Shown: positions 1 to 8,447 of the stretch, piece by piece
Layout of the letters: each line of letters starts with the position of its first letter
How positions within the stretch are numbered: the first letter of the stretch is position 1
Origin: CAZZDA01 sp964652585
Lineage (GTDB): Bacteria; Patescibacteriota; Patescibacteriia; UBA1544
DNA: 46,453 bases
NCBI GenBank assembly: GCA_964652585.1
Contig: CAZZDA010000003.1
Coordinates: 1 to 46,453 of the forward strand
Reading direction: 5' to 3'
Program-made: the position numbers and the translations under genes
Notes under the pieces: model-generated
The model's database searches: none
The model's input: the letters and a program-made list of their open reading frames with translations, nothing else
What the model was told of the DNA's origin: nothing

Positions 1-895
1 CTTTTCAAGTCGCACTGGTCAAACCAGTGGCTTACCCTTTGGGGGTGTGAGTTACGCTTCAGTATACCAATCACTTTCTTGAGTTTTCCGTTCTCTTGAT
101 GTGCTTGCGCGTACCTTTTCAATCGGAGTAGCGCGTGTTGCGCCTCATACTTTGTTGGCGCGAAGATAACCGCTTCCGTCATTACCTTGATCTGCCGGTC
201 AATCTCGTTTCTTGGTCGTACGAATGGCACGACTTGCCCCGCACGGCTGTACTTGTGAAAAGCGCAGAGTTGCAGAGGCGTATTGGAGTAGCGTTCTTGG
301 AGCAGTTTGAGAAGTCCCGGCTCTCCATCGCAGAAAAAACCTTTAGATTCAGTGATAACACGAGGTTCCGTCTCAATGATCTCTTCAAGCAATTTCTCAT
401 ACGTCTCGTGTGTTTCATCAAGCGTCACGTGATAGCCTACGAGATCCAGTGTCTTGACGTCAAAACAAATAAGAAGTACGAGATCGGTGCCATTGAGCTT
501 GAACCACGTGCCGTCCCACGCGTAGTAGCCTGAACGATAGGGTTTCAGCGCGAGCGTTACCTCGCTTGATGACGGCAAGCGGTCAGCCATCTTCTCCATA
601 TGGTCAAGGAGAATGTCTTTCGACAATACTTTCCGCTGAAACCATGCTTGGAAAATATCGCGTGTGTTCTCAAGCGACATGGAGCGAATGTACACGTACG
701 CCGCGTACTCGATCATTTCAATCGTGAACATACCAATAAGGCGCGCATTGTGCCAGACATGCGTACAAGAAGCGCAGCGGTAGGATTGATAGGGTCGTGT
801 CCTCCACCCACGCTTCTCAAAAATCTGTAAAAGAACTTTTCCCGCCCGCTTCCAATTCTCTCTACCGCACTTCCTGCAAATGTTTTTTTAGGCAT
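1..895 (-). pseudogene. DDE transposase (IS256/MULE-like), 5' part, frame change near start
   Basis: An open minus-strand frame runs from about 887 to the left edge without a stop (about 295 codons). It encodes a CRKC...CASC zinc-ribbon-like N-terminus, a WDGTW segment with a likely first catalytic Asp (codon 513-515), a CDGEPG segment with a likely second Asp (codon 327-329), then LCAFHKYSR, the Cys-x2-His motif seen in IS256/MULE-type transposases. The only good ATG (895) opens as MPKK in another frame; a run of seven A at 883-889 lies exactly where a -1 shift, or one extra A, joins MPKK to the zinc ribbon. It is therefore a pseudogene, a frameshift-expressed gene or a sequencing error. The C-terminal Glu and the left end of the element lie outside the window, so the family is tentative. 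Confidence 0.7.
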
Positions 896-936
896 ACATG
901 AGGGTTACGATGTATCTACAAGTTATGACTATGCAT

Positions 937-942
937 AGTATA
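937..942 (-). promoter_or_regulatory. Possible -10 box of the transposase
   Basis: TATACT on the minus strand, about 40 nt upstream of the ATG at 895. No convincing -35 stands 16-18 nt upstream. It matches the -10 word used repeatedly in this window. Confidence 0.3.
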
Positions 943-1007
943 CCTCATTTATTCCTAACATTGGAGAAGAATAGACCATAGCAGGTCGTGAATCTCCTAC
1001 CAGTACC

Positions 1008-1649
1008 CTAATTTTCTAAAATAAGTACACGTAACTCTTGCTCGTTCACCAAGCCATGTTTTTTTGCGGAACGTATGCGAATAAACTGTACACCGGGCTG
1101 CATTTCCAGCGTGAAAGAAAAATTACCCTGACTATCACTTATCACTTCTTGGTTATTTACCGTAACTTGTGCTTCCGAATCCGTCACGCCGCGCACCTCC
1201 ACTTGCCTATCATGTGTTATTAGATTTTCCTCAGGGCTCTCAACGGTAAGTTTTGGCGGCTGCAAACTTTGCGCTAAAGAAAAACTTAAGTAGCCAACTC
1301 CCAAAAGTACGATCACCGCAACACCCGCAAAACGCCGCAAAGTAAGTTTGTGCGACACCAAAGAAAATTCTTTCCGTTTTTTTTGTTGTGGGCGCACCAC
1401 TGCTTCCCGTTGCTGAGTATAGTGATACTGCTTTGCAAACTGCTCAAGCAACGGTTTCGGTTCAAGATTAAGATAATGAGCGTATGTCTTCAAATACTGC
1501 CTTCCATACCCTATACTGGGAATACGATGAAAATCGCCGTCTTCCAGCGCTTTGAGATATTTTTCTTGAATATGTAATTTTTCCGCAATATCCTTAATTT
1601 CTTCCTGTTTTTTCTCTCTTGACTGCTGTAATGATGGGTGAAAAGACAT
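1008..1649 (-). CDS. RodZ-like helix-turn-helix membrane protein
   Basis: Predicted 213-residue single-pass membrane protein. Residues 13-73 look like the Cro/C1-type helix-turn-helix of RodZ-like proteins (HTH_25 family): a helical segment with IAEKLHIQEKYLKALEDGDF, then the GYGRQYLKTYAHYL helix. A basic stretch (89-106) precedes one membrane segment at 107-127, and residues 133-213 form a beta-rich extracytoplasmic domain of Ig/glucodextranase-like character. In other bacteria RodZ ties the MreB cytoskeleton to cell-wall synthesis; that role is inferred here. I chose the ATG at 1649 because the in-frame starts further upstream overlap a TATACT box at 1661-1666. The reading frame could start up to 33 nt earlier. 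It is a single gene, separated from ppsA by a terminator. Confidence 0.75.
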   Translation of the reverse strand: MSFHPSLQQSREKKQEEIKDIAEKLHIQEKYLKALEDGDFHRIPSIGYGRQYLKTYAHYLNLEPKPLLEQFAKQYHYTQQREAVVRPQQKKRKEFSLVSHKLTLRRFAGVAVIVLLGVGYLSFSLAQSLQPPKLTVESPEENLITHDRQVEVRGVTDSEAQVTVNNQEVISDSQGNFSFTLEMQPGVQFIRIRSAKKHGLVNEQELRVLILEN

Positions 1650-1660
1650 GGTCATATAAG

Positions 1661-1666
1661 AGTATA
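1661..1666 (-). promoter_or_regulatory. Possible -10 box of the RodZ-like gene
   Basis: TATACT on the minus strand, 11 nt upstream of the ATG at 1649, which would make the transcript nearly leaderless. No -35 with normal spacing was found. Confidence 0.35.
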
Positions 1667-1709
1667 CTATCATGTATTGCATGCCCTCACAAGAGCCTTT
1701 TTACCACGT

Positions 1710-1735
1710 AAAAAGGGTGTTTTGACACCCTTTTT
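1710..1735 (-). terminator. Intrinsic terminator of ppsA
   Basis: Perfect 11-bp stem (AAAAAGGGTGT / ACACCCTTTTT) with a 4-nt loop, ending in a T run on the minus strand, 27 nt beyond the ppsA stop. The A/T symmetry could let it work in both directions. Confidence 0.85.
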
Positions 1736-1762
1736 GTTTACAAACTCTAAAATACACATTGC

Positions 1763-4210
1763 TTATATATCTATTTTCGCAAGCCGTTGCGTTGTTTTTA
1801 TCACTGTGTCGGGATTCAGCGAGATACTATCAATGCCTGCAAGAATAAGAAATTCGGCAAAATCAGGGAAGTCTGAAGGAGCTTGTCCGCAAATACCGAT
1901 CTTTGTTTTATTTTTTCTTGCCATATCAATTACCGTCGCGATCAACGTCTTGACCGCCAAATTCCGCTCATCATATACGTGGCTTACCAACTCCGAATCT
2001 CTATCCACACCAAGCGTTAATTGTGTTAAGTCATTACTGCCAATGGAAAAACCGTCAAAAATTTCAGCGAACTTATGTGCAAGTATTACATTTGAAGGAA
2101 TCTCACACATGACATATATTTCAATTTCCTGTGCATTTTTTGGAATTGCTACGCTTCTTTTAAGTCTTTTCTTGAACTTCTTGCCCACCAATCCATTCTC
2201 CGCCATAATCGTAAGCACTTTTTCACCTTCTTCCACAGTTCTACAAAATGGCACCATGAGCTTCACATTGGTTAAACCCATACCAACACGCACCTGCTGA
2301 ATTGCTTTCAGCTCCATTTCAAATGCAGGACGAAATACCGGGTCGTAGTAGCGTGAAGCACCGCGCCAGCCGATCATGGGATTGCGTTCTTCCGGCTCAT
2401 ATAACTCACCGCCGATCAATCCTGCAAATTCATTCGTACGAAAATCAATAAGCCGCAAGATAACCTCTTTCGGATAAAATGCCGCTGCAATTTGGGCTAT
2501 GCCTTGTGCTAACTTCTCAACAAAAAATTTCTGTTTATCGGTATATCCGGGTGAGACGCGATCTATCTCTTTTTGAACCGAGGTTGGCAGTTTTTTATAG
2601 TCCCGCAAAGCCAAAGGATGTGCTTTGATCGCATTGGTAATGATCAGTTCTTCGCGAGCTAATCCCACTCCGTCATTAGGTATTGCCGCTGCGGTAAATG
2701 CCAAATCAGGAGCTCCAACATTCATCATGATCTTGGTTTTTTTCGGTCGGCGAAAATCTTTGAGTGTGGTCTTGCGGAGCTTATAAGGTAAAACTCCATC
2801 GTAGACATACCCTTCATCTCCTTCCGCGCAGCTTACCGTTACTTCTTGCCCGTTTTTGAGTACTTTTGCCGCGTCACCCGTACCAACCACGCACGGAACG
2901 CCCATTTCACGCGAAACGATCGCCGCATGGCACGTACGTCCGCCGGAGTTGGTAACAATTGCAGACGCTATCTTCATTGCCGGCTCCCAATCAGGATCGG
3001 TCATCTCCGATACCAACACCTCTCCTTTTCTAAATTCATGTAATTTTTCCGCATTTTCAATAATATGCACCTTCCCTGTTCCAATTTTGCTGCCAACCGC
3101 GCTGCCGCTGGTAATAACCTCTCCCTTTTTTTCCAAAATATATTCCTCAAGTACATGCCCGCTCTTTTGCGCGTGTATAGTTTCAGGACGGGCTTGTACA
3201 ATAGAGAGCTTACCATCAACACCGTCTTTCGCCCACTCAATATCCATCGGGCGTTTGTAGTGTTTTTCTATGATCATGCCCCACTCGGCAAGCTTGATCA
3301 CCTCACGAGCGGTGAGTGCAAATCGCTCACGCTCTTTTTTAGGAACAGTAATATTTTTCGTAAAATCTTTTGCACCTTTCGCATAGACCATGCGCAATTC
3401 TTTCGTACCAAGCGTTCGTACAATAATTGGATTGATCTTTTTATTCGTTTGATACTGCTTGAGCGTTGGTTTGAACACAATGGATTCGTCCGGCGTTACC
3501 ACGCCTTTGACAATATTTTCACCAAGTCCATAAGAAGAATTAACCAAAATAGCATCACGAAAACCTGATTCAGTATCAAGCGTGAACATAACGCCGGACG
3601 CCGCTTTATCAGATCGCACCATTTTTTGCACACCAATAGAAAGTCCTATATTGAAGTGATTGAAATTTTTGTCCTCCCGGTATGATATTGCTCTATCCGT
3701 AAACAACGATGCCATGCATTTTTTACACGCCTCCAAAAGAGCTTTGGTATCTGTAATATTCAAATAGGTTTCCTGTTGCCCCGCAAAACTCGCGTCAGGC
3801 AGATCTTCGGCGGTCGCGGAAGATCGTACCGCAACATCCGCATTCTTTACGCTATAATCAGAGCTTAACACGCGATACGATTCAATAATCGCTTCTTCAA
3901 GTTCTTTGGGAAATTTAGCGCGTAAAATAATTGCTCGTACTTTTCTCCCCCGCTCCTGTAAATTGCGAATGTCATGGGTATTTAGATCTTTGAGTACATC
4001 TTTGATAGCTTTTTTAATACCCGCTTTTTCAAGAAAATAGTAGTATGAGTACGCGGTTACCGCATAGCCATTTGGCACCCGCACGCCTTTTTTTGTAAGA
4101 TTGCGATACATCTCACCCAATGAGGCGTTTTTTCCACCGACCAATGGTATATCCTTGATACCGAGTTCATTAAAAGGCAATACAAAAGCTTCTTTACGAT
4201 TTTTTGGCAT
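1763..4210 (-). CDS. ppsA: Phosphoenolpyruvate synthase
   Basis: 815 residues, the usual length for pyruvate, water dikinase (ATP + pyruvate + H2O to AMP + PEP + Pi), a cytosolic gluconeogenic enzyme. The N-terminal ATP-grasp domain opens with VGGKNASLGEM (24-34) and contains VAVRSSATAEDLPDASFAG (127-143). The swivelling phosphohistidine domain has SGGRTCHAA with His428. The C-terminal PEP/pyruvate barrel shows NDGVGLARE (512-520), GSNDLTQLTLGVDRD (about 720-735) and the acid/base Cys774 in GICGQAPSD. All key residues are present. PEP made here could feed the glycan and storage polysaccharide genes around it. It is flanked by a terminator downstream and a REP-like repeat upstream, so it is probably transcribed alone; no clear promoter was seen. 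Confidence 0.95.
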   Translation of the reverse strand: MPKNRKEAFVLPFNELGIKDIPLVGGKNASLGEMYRNLTKKGVRVPNGYAVTAYSYYYFLEKAGIKKAIKDVLKDLNTHDIRNLQERGRKVRAIILRAKFPKELEEAIIESYRVLSSDYSVKNADVAVRSSATAEDLPDASFAGQQETYLNITDTKALLEACKKCMASLFTDRAISYREDKNFNHFNIGLSIGVQKMVRSDKAASGVMFTLDTESGFRDAILVNSSYGLGENIVKGVVTPDESIVFKPTLKQYQTNKKINPIIVRTLGTKELRMVYAKGAKDFTKNITVPKKERERFALTAREVIKLAEWGMIIEKHYKRPMDIEWAKDGVDGKLSIVQARPETIHAQKSGHVLEEYILEKKGEVITSGSAVGSKIGTGKVHIIENAEKLHEFRKGEVLVSEMTDPDWEPAMKIASAIVTNSGGRTCHAAIVSREMGVPCVVGTGDAAKVLKNGQEVTVSCAEGDEGYVYDGVLPYKLRKTTLKDFRRPKKTKIMMNVGAPDLAFTAAAIPNDGVGLAREELIITNAIKAHPLALRDYKKLPTSVQKEIDRVSPGYTDKQKFFVEKLAQGIAQIAAAFYPKEVILRLIDFRTNEFAGLIGGELYEPEERNPMIGWRGASRYYDPVFRPAFEMELKAIQQVRVGMGLTNVKLMVPFCRTVEEGEKVLTIMAENGLVGKKFKKRLKRSVAIPKNAQEIEIYVMCEIPSNVILAHKFAEIFDGFSIGSNDLTQLTLGVDRDSELVSHVYDERNLAVKTLIATVIDMARKNKTKIGICGQAPSDFPDFAEFLILAGIDSISLNPDTVIKTTQRLAKIDI

Positions 4211-4248
4211 AGGAAAAATAATGCAAAAGTATAAGTAAAATTCTCATT

Positions 4249-4341
4249 TGTCATTTCGAGCGCGTGCAACAAGCCGAGAAATCCCTTGATTTGAAATAAG
4301 AGATTTCTCCACTTCGCTCACTCGCTTCGGTCGAAATGACA
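4249..4341. repeat. REP-like palindromic repeat (TGTCATTTCGA type)
   Basis: Ends are an 11-bp perfect inverted repeat, TGTCATTTCGA / TCGAAATGACA. An inner pair GAGAAATC (4276-4283) / GATTTCTC (4302-4309) nests inside. This is the widespread REP-like class with ends reading TCATTTCGA. It fills the spacer between ppsA and the small membrane gene. Confidence 0.75.
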
Positions 4342-4358
4342 TTGTTGTTGGTTGTAGG

Positions 4359-4697
4359 TTATAAGTTAATTTTTTTCGCCCACTCACCAACATAGGGCAC
4401 TTCCCACCATTCGCCCATAAGCGCATTCGCAAAACCGACAATGCTCATAACAAAAATGGCAAGACTTCCTACCATAAACACAAGCCATCCAAGTATGGGG
4501 ATAATACCGATGACAAGCAAAGCTATCCAGCACCCGACAAGTACGAGGCCTTGTTTTGCATGATATTGCGCAAAGGCGCTTTCTCTCTTAAAGAGAAGCG
4601 GGAGAAGACAAAGGATGGAGAGATAGCCGACCGCGGCGATCGCGCGATTCTGCTCTACATCTTGATCCTTGCCCGATTTTTTTTTGATCTGCGGCAT
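4359..4697 (-). CDS. Small Tic20/DUF4870-like membrane protein
   Basis: 112 residues. A charged N-terminus (1-17) is followed by the motif GYLSILCLLPLLFKRESAFA (24-43), YHAKQGLVLVGCW and two strongly hydrophobic segments (about 50-70 and 72-92), ending WWEVPYVGEWAKKINL. The order of a short hydrophobic segment, then YHAKQGL, then two membrane helices is typical of DUF4870/Tic20-like proteins, whose bacterial role is unknown. It appears to be a single-gene unit with a tandem TATACT box just upstream. Family assignment is by motif recognition only. Confidence 0.75.
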   Translation of the reverse strand: MPQIKKKSGKDQDVEQNRAIAAVGYLSILCLLPLLFKRESAFAQYHAKQGLVLVGCWIALLVIGIIPILGWLVFMVGSLAIFVMSIVGFANALMGEWWEVPYVGEWAKKINL

Positions 4698-4726
4698 AGG
4701 GGAAAATGAGTTAAAAAATTAAGCGT

Positions 4727-4737
4727 AGTATAGTATA
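4727..4737 (-). promoter_or_regulatory. -10 region of the DUF4870-like gene
   Basis: Overlapping TATACTATACT on the minus strand, about 30 nt upstream of the ATG at 4697. No clear -35. Confidence 0.45.
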
Positions 4738-4810
4738 GAGTATAAAGTGAAAAATTAATTTTGCATTTTGCGCTTTTAACTGATTTCATTGTACCACACC
4801 TTCCAAACTA

Positions 4811-4839
4811 TTGACAATGAGTATGGTTATGCTATACTA
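4811..4839 (+). promoter_or_regulatory. Promoter of the putative ncRNA
   Basis: Consensus -35 TTGACA (4811-4816), then an extended -10 TGCTATACT whose hexamer TATACT lies at 4833-4838, giving a 16-bp spacer. Expected start near 4845, one base before the first long inverted-repeat arm. It faces away from the DUF4870-like gene and towards the 3' end of galT, so it drives no visible protein gene. Confidence 0.7.
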
Positions 4840-4844
4840 TATAC

Positions 4845-5092
4845 ACGTCAACCACGAATTGCAGTTGTGACCCCGAAAGTTCGAGACTATGTTTCGAACT
4901 TTCTTTTTGTTTCCATGCGTGATAGTATACATGTCGTGGAGTTCAAGGGGCTGCCGTTGGTACGGCAATTCGTGGTTGACGCTCGAATTGAGGTGTTCAA
5001 TTCCCCTTGGCTCCACGTTGAGCCTGATTAATTCAAAAATTCGCCCAGATTTATCATAGACACCCGACGTCCTCTTGAGACGTCGGGTGTCT
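4845..5092 (+). ncRNA. Candidate structured non-coding RNA
   Basis: About 250 nt between a consensus promoter and a strong 3' hairpin, with no credible ORF. Directly visible pairings: a perfect 17-bp helix 4846-4862 / 4965-4981; a 10-bp hairpin 4875-4884 / 4894-4903 followed by TTTTT; a helix of about 15 bp with one bulge 4935-4950 / 5003-5017; a 6-bp hairpin 4952-4957 / 4962-4967; hairpins GAATTGA/TCAATTC (4985-5003) and GGCTC/GAGCC (5009-5024). The 17-bp and 15-bp helices cross, so they form a large pseudoknot or two alternative folds. I do not see the signatures of SRP RNA, RNase P RNA or tmRNA, and a 6S-like simple rod does not fit. It could be a new RNA class, an attenuator-like switch or a degenerate mobile palindrome. 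Confidence 0.6.
5058..5092. terminator. Strong hairpin between ncRNA and galT
   Basis: Perfect 14-bp stem (5058-5071 / 5079-5092) with loop CTCTTGA, 10 nt beyond the galT stop on the minus strand and at the end of the ncRNA on the plus strand. There is no T run on either side, so it may act as an RNA 3' end or a factor-assisted terminator for both. A homologous hairpin stands at 30031-30061. Confidence 0.55.
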
Positions 5093-5101
5093 GCGTAGTA
5101 T

Positions 5102-6034
5102 TTACTTTGGCAAGTCGCCTTTCCTATAAAACTTCGCGGCGTCCTCCGGTGCAATAGGGTTGATGATCAGTCCGGAGCCGATCTCTACTCCCGCCCAAAC
5201 GCTGCCGCGAGGCTTTACTTTTAAATAGAGGTGCTGGTCTTCATCGTGAATGACTTGATGAAAATAAAAATTATACGGCAAATGGAGATCGGTAATCTTC
5301 TGTAAAGCATATTTTAAAATTTTTGCCATTGATCGCCGCTCACCTGCGGTTAAGACCGTCACGTTATCCAAATGCCGCTTGGGCATGATCCATACCTCAT
5401 AATTATGCATACTCGCATACGGTGTAAAGGCAATAACATCTTTGTCTTCCCATACCAAACGAGGTCCCTCCTTCTCTTTTGCGATCACATCGCAATAGAC
5501 ACATCTCCCCGTCTCTAACTTATACTCCTGCACTTTTTGCGATTTATCTTTTAGGTGCGGTGGCAAAAATTCTGTCGCGAAAATTTGTGAGTGCGCATGT
5601 TGGAGCGACGCACCTGCTTTTCCGCCATTGTTCTTAAAAATAAGAATGTATTCAATTTTTTTATCGCGTGTTATAGCGCGTGTCCTTTCAGCATACACTT
5701 CAAAAATATGACCGATGTGCGCAACTGAGAGATCGTCCAGCTCTTTGATGTGGTTCGGTGTTTCAACTACCACCTCTTGTGTCCCATATGCTTTGGAGTT
5801 CTCTTTTGAAACTGCCGGGAAGATATTGGCAATAGATTTCACCTGCCACTTTTTTTGCGAACCATAGGTTGCGAGTGCCTTGACGTTTTTCAGCTGTTCG
5901 GGGCAAAAATGACATACCTGCCGCTCAGTTCCATGCACTTCCATACGCTCAAACTCACGCGGACGCTTCCCGCGCCGCGGTGATATGATCACGTATTTTT
6001 CTTGGATATAGTCTTTGCGTATTTCTGATTTCAT
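5102..6034 (-). CDS. galT: Galactose-1-phosphate uridylyltransferase-like (HIT superfamily)
   Basis: 310 residues from the ATG at 6034. The catalytic motif is GASLQHAHSQ (141-150) with nucleophile candidate His148; common GalT enzymes have H-P-H, so the H-A-H form is a variant. Zinc-ligand candidates are Cys41/Cys44 and a second pair Cys178/Cys181. C-terminal DQHLYLKVKPR matches the family. GalT exchanges UMP between UDP-glucose and galactose 1-phosphate; plant-type relatives act as ADP-glucose phosphorylases, an alternative worth noting next to two glycogen synthases. An earlier GTG at 6058 overlaps the -10 box and was rejected. Probably the last gene of the storage-polysaccharide block, with its own promoter. 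Confidence 0.85.
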   Translation of the reverse strand: MKSEIRKDYIQEKYVIISPRRGKRPREFERMEVHGTERQVCHFCPEQLKNVKALATYGSQKKWQVKSIANIFPAVSKENSKAYGTQEVVVETPNHIKELDDLSVAHIGHIFEVYAERTRAITRDKKIEYILIFKNNGGKAGASLQHAHSQIFATEFLPPHLKDKSQKVQEYKLETGRCVYCDVIAKEKEGPRLVWEDKDVIAFTPYASMHNYEVWIMPKRHLDNVTVLTAGERRSMAKILKYALQKITDLHLPYNFYFHQVIHDEDQHLYLKVKPRGSVWAGVEIGSGLIINPIAPEDAAKFYRKGDLPK

Positions 6035-6048
6035 AGTGCAATGTCTAT

Positions 6049-6057
6049 AGTATAGCA
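6049..6057 (-). promoter_or_regulatory. Extended -10 of galT
   Basis: TGCTATACT on the minus strand, ending 14 nt before the ATG at 6034, so the leader would be only a few nucleotides long. The -35 position reads TTAATG, a weak match. It reaches close to the 3' end of the upstream glycogen synthase gene. Confidence 0.5.
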
Positions 6058-6062
6058 CGCTT

Positions 6063-7538
6063 TTATTCTTTCATTAACGCCTTATACAATTTCATATATT
6101 CTTTCGCTGATCTGTTCCATGAATAATCCCCTGTCATGCCATTGCGTATGATCTTTTGCCATGCCTTCGGCTGTTCATCATATACTTTTAATGCTTGAGA
6201 AAGAGAACGTTTGAAACTTGCAGCTGTCGGCATCGTAAAGAGAAAGCCATTGGCACGACTATTCGGATGAGAACGAATAGTATCCGCAAGCCCACCGGTT
6301 TTTCGCGCAATAGGAACACTGCCATAGCGCATAGCGATCATCTGCCCTAAGCCGCACGGCTCATAGCGCGACGGCATCAAAAACATGTCAGACCCCGCAT
6401 AAATCCCTCGCGCTAACGCAGCGCTAAAACCAATATGCACCGCCACATAGCCCTTATATTTTTTCCTGAGATCCAGTAATTGCCGCTCATATTTTTTAGC
6501 ACCGCTCCCAAGTACGACAATCTGCACGCCGCGGCGTACAAGCCACTCTATGTTCTCAAGTAAAAGTTCAATGCCTTTTTGATAAGCAAGTCGACCGATC
6601 ACGCCGAGCAATGGCGCTTGAACATCCGACACAAGATTCATCTCCGCCTGCAAGGATTGTTTATTTATTTTCTTTCCCCGTACAAAAGTTACTGCGTTAT
6701 ACCGACGTACAATATCAGCATCTTTATGCGGGTCAAAAACATTGGTAGGGATACCGTTTAAAATACCAGCTACTCTTTTTTTGCGAAGAAGTTTTTCCAA
6801 GTCATAGCCATAAGCGGCTGTTTGTATTTCATGTGCATGCATCGGACTGACGGTGGTGATACGATCACTGTACTCTGCGGCAATATTAAGAAAACGCATC
6901 TCACCTTTTTTTAATACCTTTTGTCGTATTTCTTTTTGCTCTGCCAAGGAAAGTCCGAGAAAATTCACTACATCACGCATATGATAGTGCCCTTGATAGC
7001 CGACATTATGAATGGTGAGTACGGTTTTTGTCTGTCGATAGTTGCTAGTACTCTTCGCAAGTTTTTGCAGTTCAAACGGTAAAAGTCCCATATGCCAATC
7101 ATGTACATGTACTACATTTGGCTGCCATGCTATTTTTTGTAATGCATGCGTTGCGGCACGGGTAAAAAATGCAAAGCGCCGTAGGCGTTTTATGTCGCTT
7201 GCAGGTGCGGTGAGTTTTTGCAAATACACATTCCCTTGTGAAAAAAAAGTGTCTTGCTCCAAAAAATAAACAGGAATTTTACTGTTCGGGAGCGTTGTTT
7301 CCCAAACAAGTACTTCGTGCGTTTTTCCGCCTGCTTCAACCTGAAATCGATGTTTTGTTCGACGCAGTTTGTGTTTTTTCGTATCAAGTACGCCATACTT
7401 CGGCAGCATGATACGCACATCTACTCCTTGTTTTTTAAGCGCATATGGCAACGAACCTACTACATCCGCCAATCCTCCTATTTTAAAAAAGGGGGAGCAT
7501 TCCGCGGCGACAAAAAGGATTGATATATTTTTCTGCAT
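6063..7538 (-). CDS. glgA: Glycogen/starch synthase, GT5 (first copy)
   Basis: 491 residues, normal for GT5 glycogen synthase, which adds glucose from ADP- or UDP-glucose to an alpha-1,4-glucan. The N-terminal sugar-nucleotide loop is KIGGLADV with Lys19. VHVHDWHMG lies near 145, GRLAYQKG opens the C-terminal Rossmann domain, and the GT-B end motif PSRYEPCGLGQ is followed by GSVPIARKTGGLADT. All expected elements are present. It starts 3 nt after the PHP gene and so is co-transcribed with it. A second GT5 gene lies 3.6 kb upstream in the same block; the two proteins are clearly diverged paralogs. Nucleotide donor preference cannot be read from the sequence. Confidence 0.93.
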   Translation of the reverse strand: MQKNISILFVAAECSPFFKIGGLADVVGSLPYALKKQGVDVRIMLPKYGVLDTKKHKLRRTKHRFQVEAGGKTHEVLVWETTLPNSKIPVYFLEQDTFFSQGNVYLQKLTAPASDIKRLRRFAFFTRAATHALQKIAWQPNVVHVHDWHMGLLPFELQKLAKSTSNYRQTKTVLTIHNVGYQGHYHMRDVVNFLGLSLAEQKEIRQKVLKKGEMRFLNIAAEYSDRITTVSPMHAHEIQTAAYGYDLEKLLRKKRVAGILNGIPTNVFDPHKDADIVRRYNAVTFVRGKKINKQSLQAEMNLVSDVQAPLLGVIGRLAYQKGIELLLENIEWLVRRGVQIVVLGSGAKKYERQLLDLRKKYKGYVAVHIGFSAALARGIYAGSDMFLMPSRYEPCGLGQMIAMRYGSVPIARKTGGLADTIRSHPNSRANGFLFTMPTAASFKRSLSQALKVYDEQPKAWQKIIRNGMTGDYSWNRSAKEYMKLYKALMKE

Positions 7539-7541
7539 AGG

Positions 7542-8429
7542 CTACCTTTTTGAGATTTTTTCTAAAAATGGTTTTACTACACTCTTTGGAACCCGAAAAT
7601 ACTCCCCGGCACTTCCTAAAAATTCAGGATGACGACGATAGGTTGCTTCTACATGATAATCCGTACCTCCCGTTGCAAGCAAACGAAGGCTCTGCGCCAC
7701 TGATTGATAATGCGCCACCTGATGCCAATTATGATACGGCGAATATACTTCTAATCCTTGCAGTCCCATAGCTTTAAACTGTGCAATCACCTTGTCATTA
7801 CTCCAACTAAAATGATGTCCCGGATGTGCAAGAGAGGTTATCGCTCCCGCACGCCACAAAAGTCCTATAGCCTCACGCACAGGCAGCGATGTTTCTTCAA
7901 GCGTTGAATTTCTCTTTCCCCGAAAATAACGATTGATCAGCGTAAAAAAATCAGGCAACCCTGAATCAAGTCGAAAATCAGCACGAATTTTTTTTCGATT
8001 ATGGGGTGAACGCGTTAGTTCGTGGATAATTTTCCCAAAACCAATATATTGAGACGGTGTGTCAAATAGCCGCTCCGCGTTATAGATAAAGCCGCTGGCT
8101 TTCAATGCGGTAAGCGATTTATGAATTGCAGCTACACGCCGTTTGTGCAACCGTTCAAGCGCAACTAACAATTCTTCATGCCGCATATCAAATCCATATC
8201 CTAAAACATGGAGACGAAATCGCCGATATCTCGCGTACAGCTCAATACCGGGAATAAAGGCGATGCCGGACTTTCTTGCCTCATGGCGCATCTCTGGGAC
8301 GCCCGCAATGGTGTTATGATCGGTAAGCGCAAGAGTGGTAATGGAAAGACGCTTTGCACGCGCGCAAATTTCCTTTGGGCTATGTTCACCATCCGAGTAA
8401 TGGCTATGGCAATGGAGATCTACGTACAT
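7542..8429 (-). CDS. PHP-domain phosphoesterase (TrpH/RNase AM-like)
   Basis: 295 residues. The PHP metal-binding motifs are in order: DLHCHSHYSDG (4-14), LTDHNT (37-42), PGIEL (59-63), then a helical insertion (about 95-180), SLAHPGHH and GGTDYH near the C-terminus. This set matches the YciV/TrpH subfamily, which hydrolyses 3',5'-nucleoside bisphosphates and trims RNA 5' ends. The insertion between the metal motifs is usual for the family. It sits between a kinase-like gene and a glycogen synthase, with only 3 nt to the latter; whether it serves glycan metabolism or RNA turnover is unknown. Confidence 0.85.
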   Translation of the reverse strand: MYVDLHCHSHYSDGEHSPKEICARAKRLSITTLALTDHNTIAGVPEMRHEARKSGIAFIPGIELYARYRRFRLHVLGYGFDMRHEELLVALERLHKRRVAAIHKSLTALKASGFIYNAERLFDTPSQYIGFGKIIHELTRSPHNRKKIRADFRLDSGLPDFFTLINRYFRGKRNSTLEETSLPVREAIGLLWRAGAITSLAHPGHHFSWSNDKVIAQFKAMGLQGLEVYSPYHNWHQVAHYQSVAQSLRLLATGGTDYHVEATYRRHPEFLGSAGEYFRVPKSVVKPFLEKISKR

Positions 8430-8447
8430 TTCTCTTGGAGCTCGTAA

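Noticed and set aside
135..533. 132-codon plus-strand ORF in the transposase region
   Set aside because: Antisense shadow of the transposase frame, which has the zinc ribbon and DDE-type motifs.
4938..5015. tRNA-like stretch with a TTGGTA loop, a GTTCAATTC T-loop word and a pairing acceptor ending in A
   Set aside because: The D arm, anticodon arm and position 8 do not fit a canonical tRNA (loop of 11 nt, mismatches in the acceptor and T stems), and the tmRNA 5' end is absent. The pairings are explained by the ncRNA folds.
4789..5031. 80-codon plus-strand ORF across the ncRNA locus
   Set aside because: It contains the promoter itself and several perfect inverted repeats, and its protein has no recognisable features.
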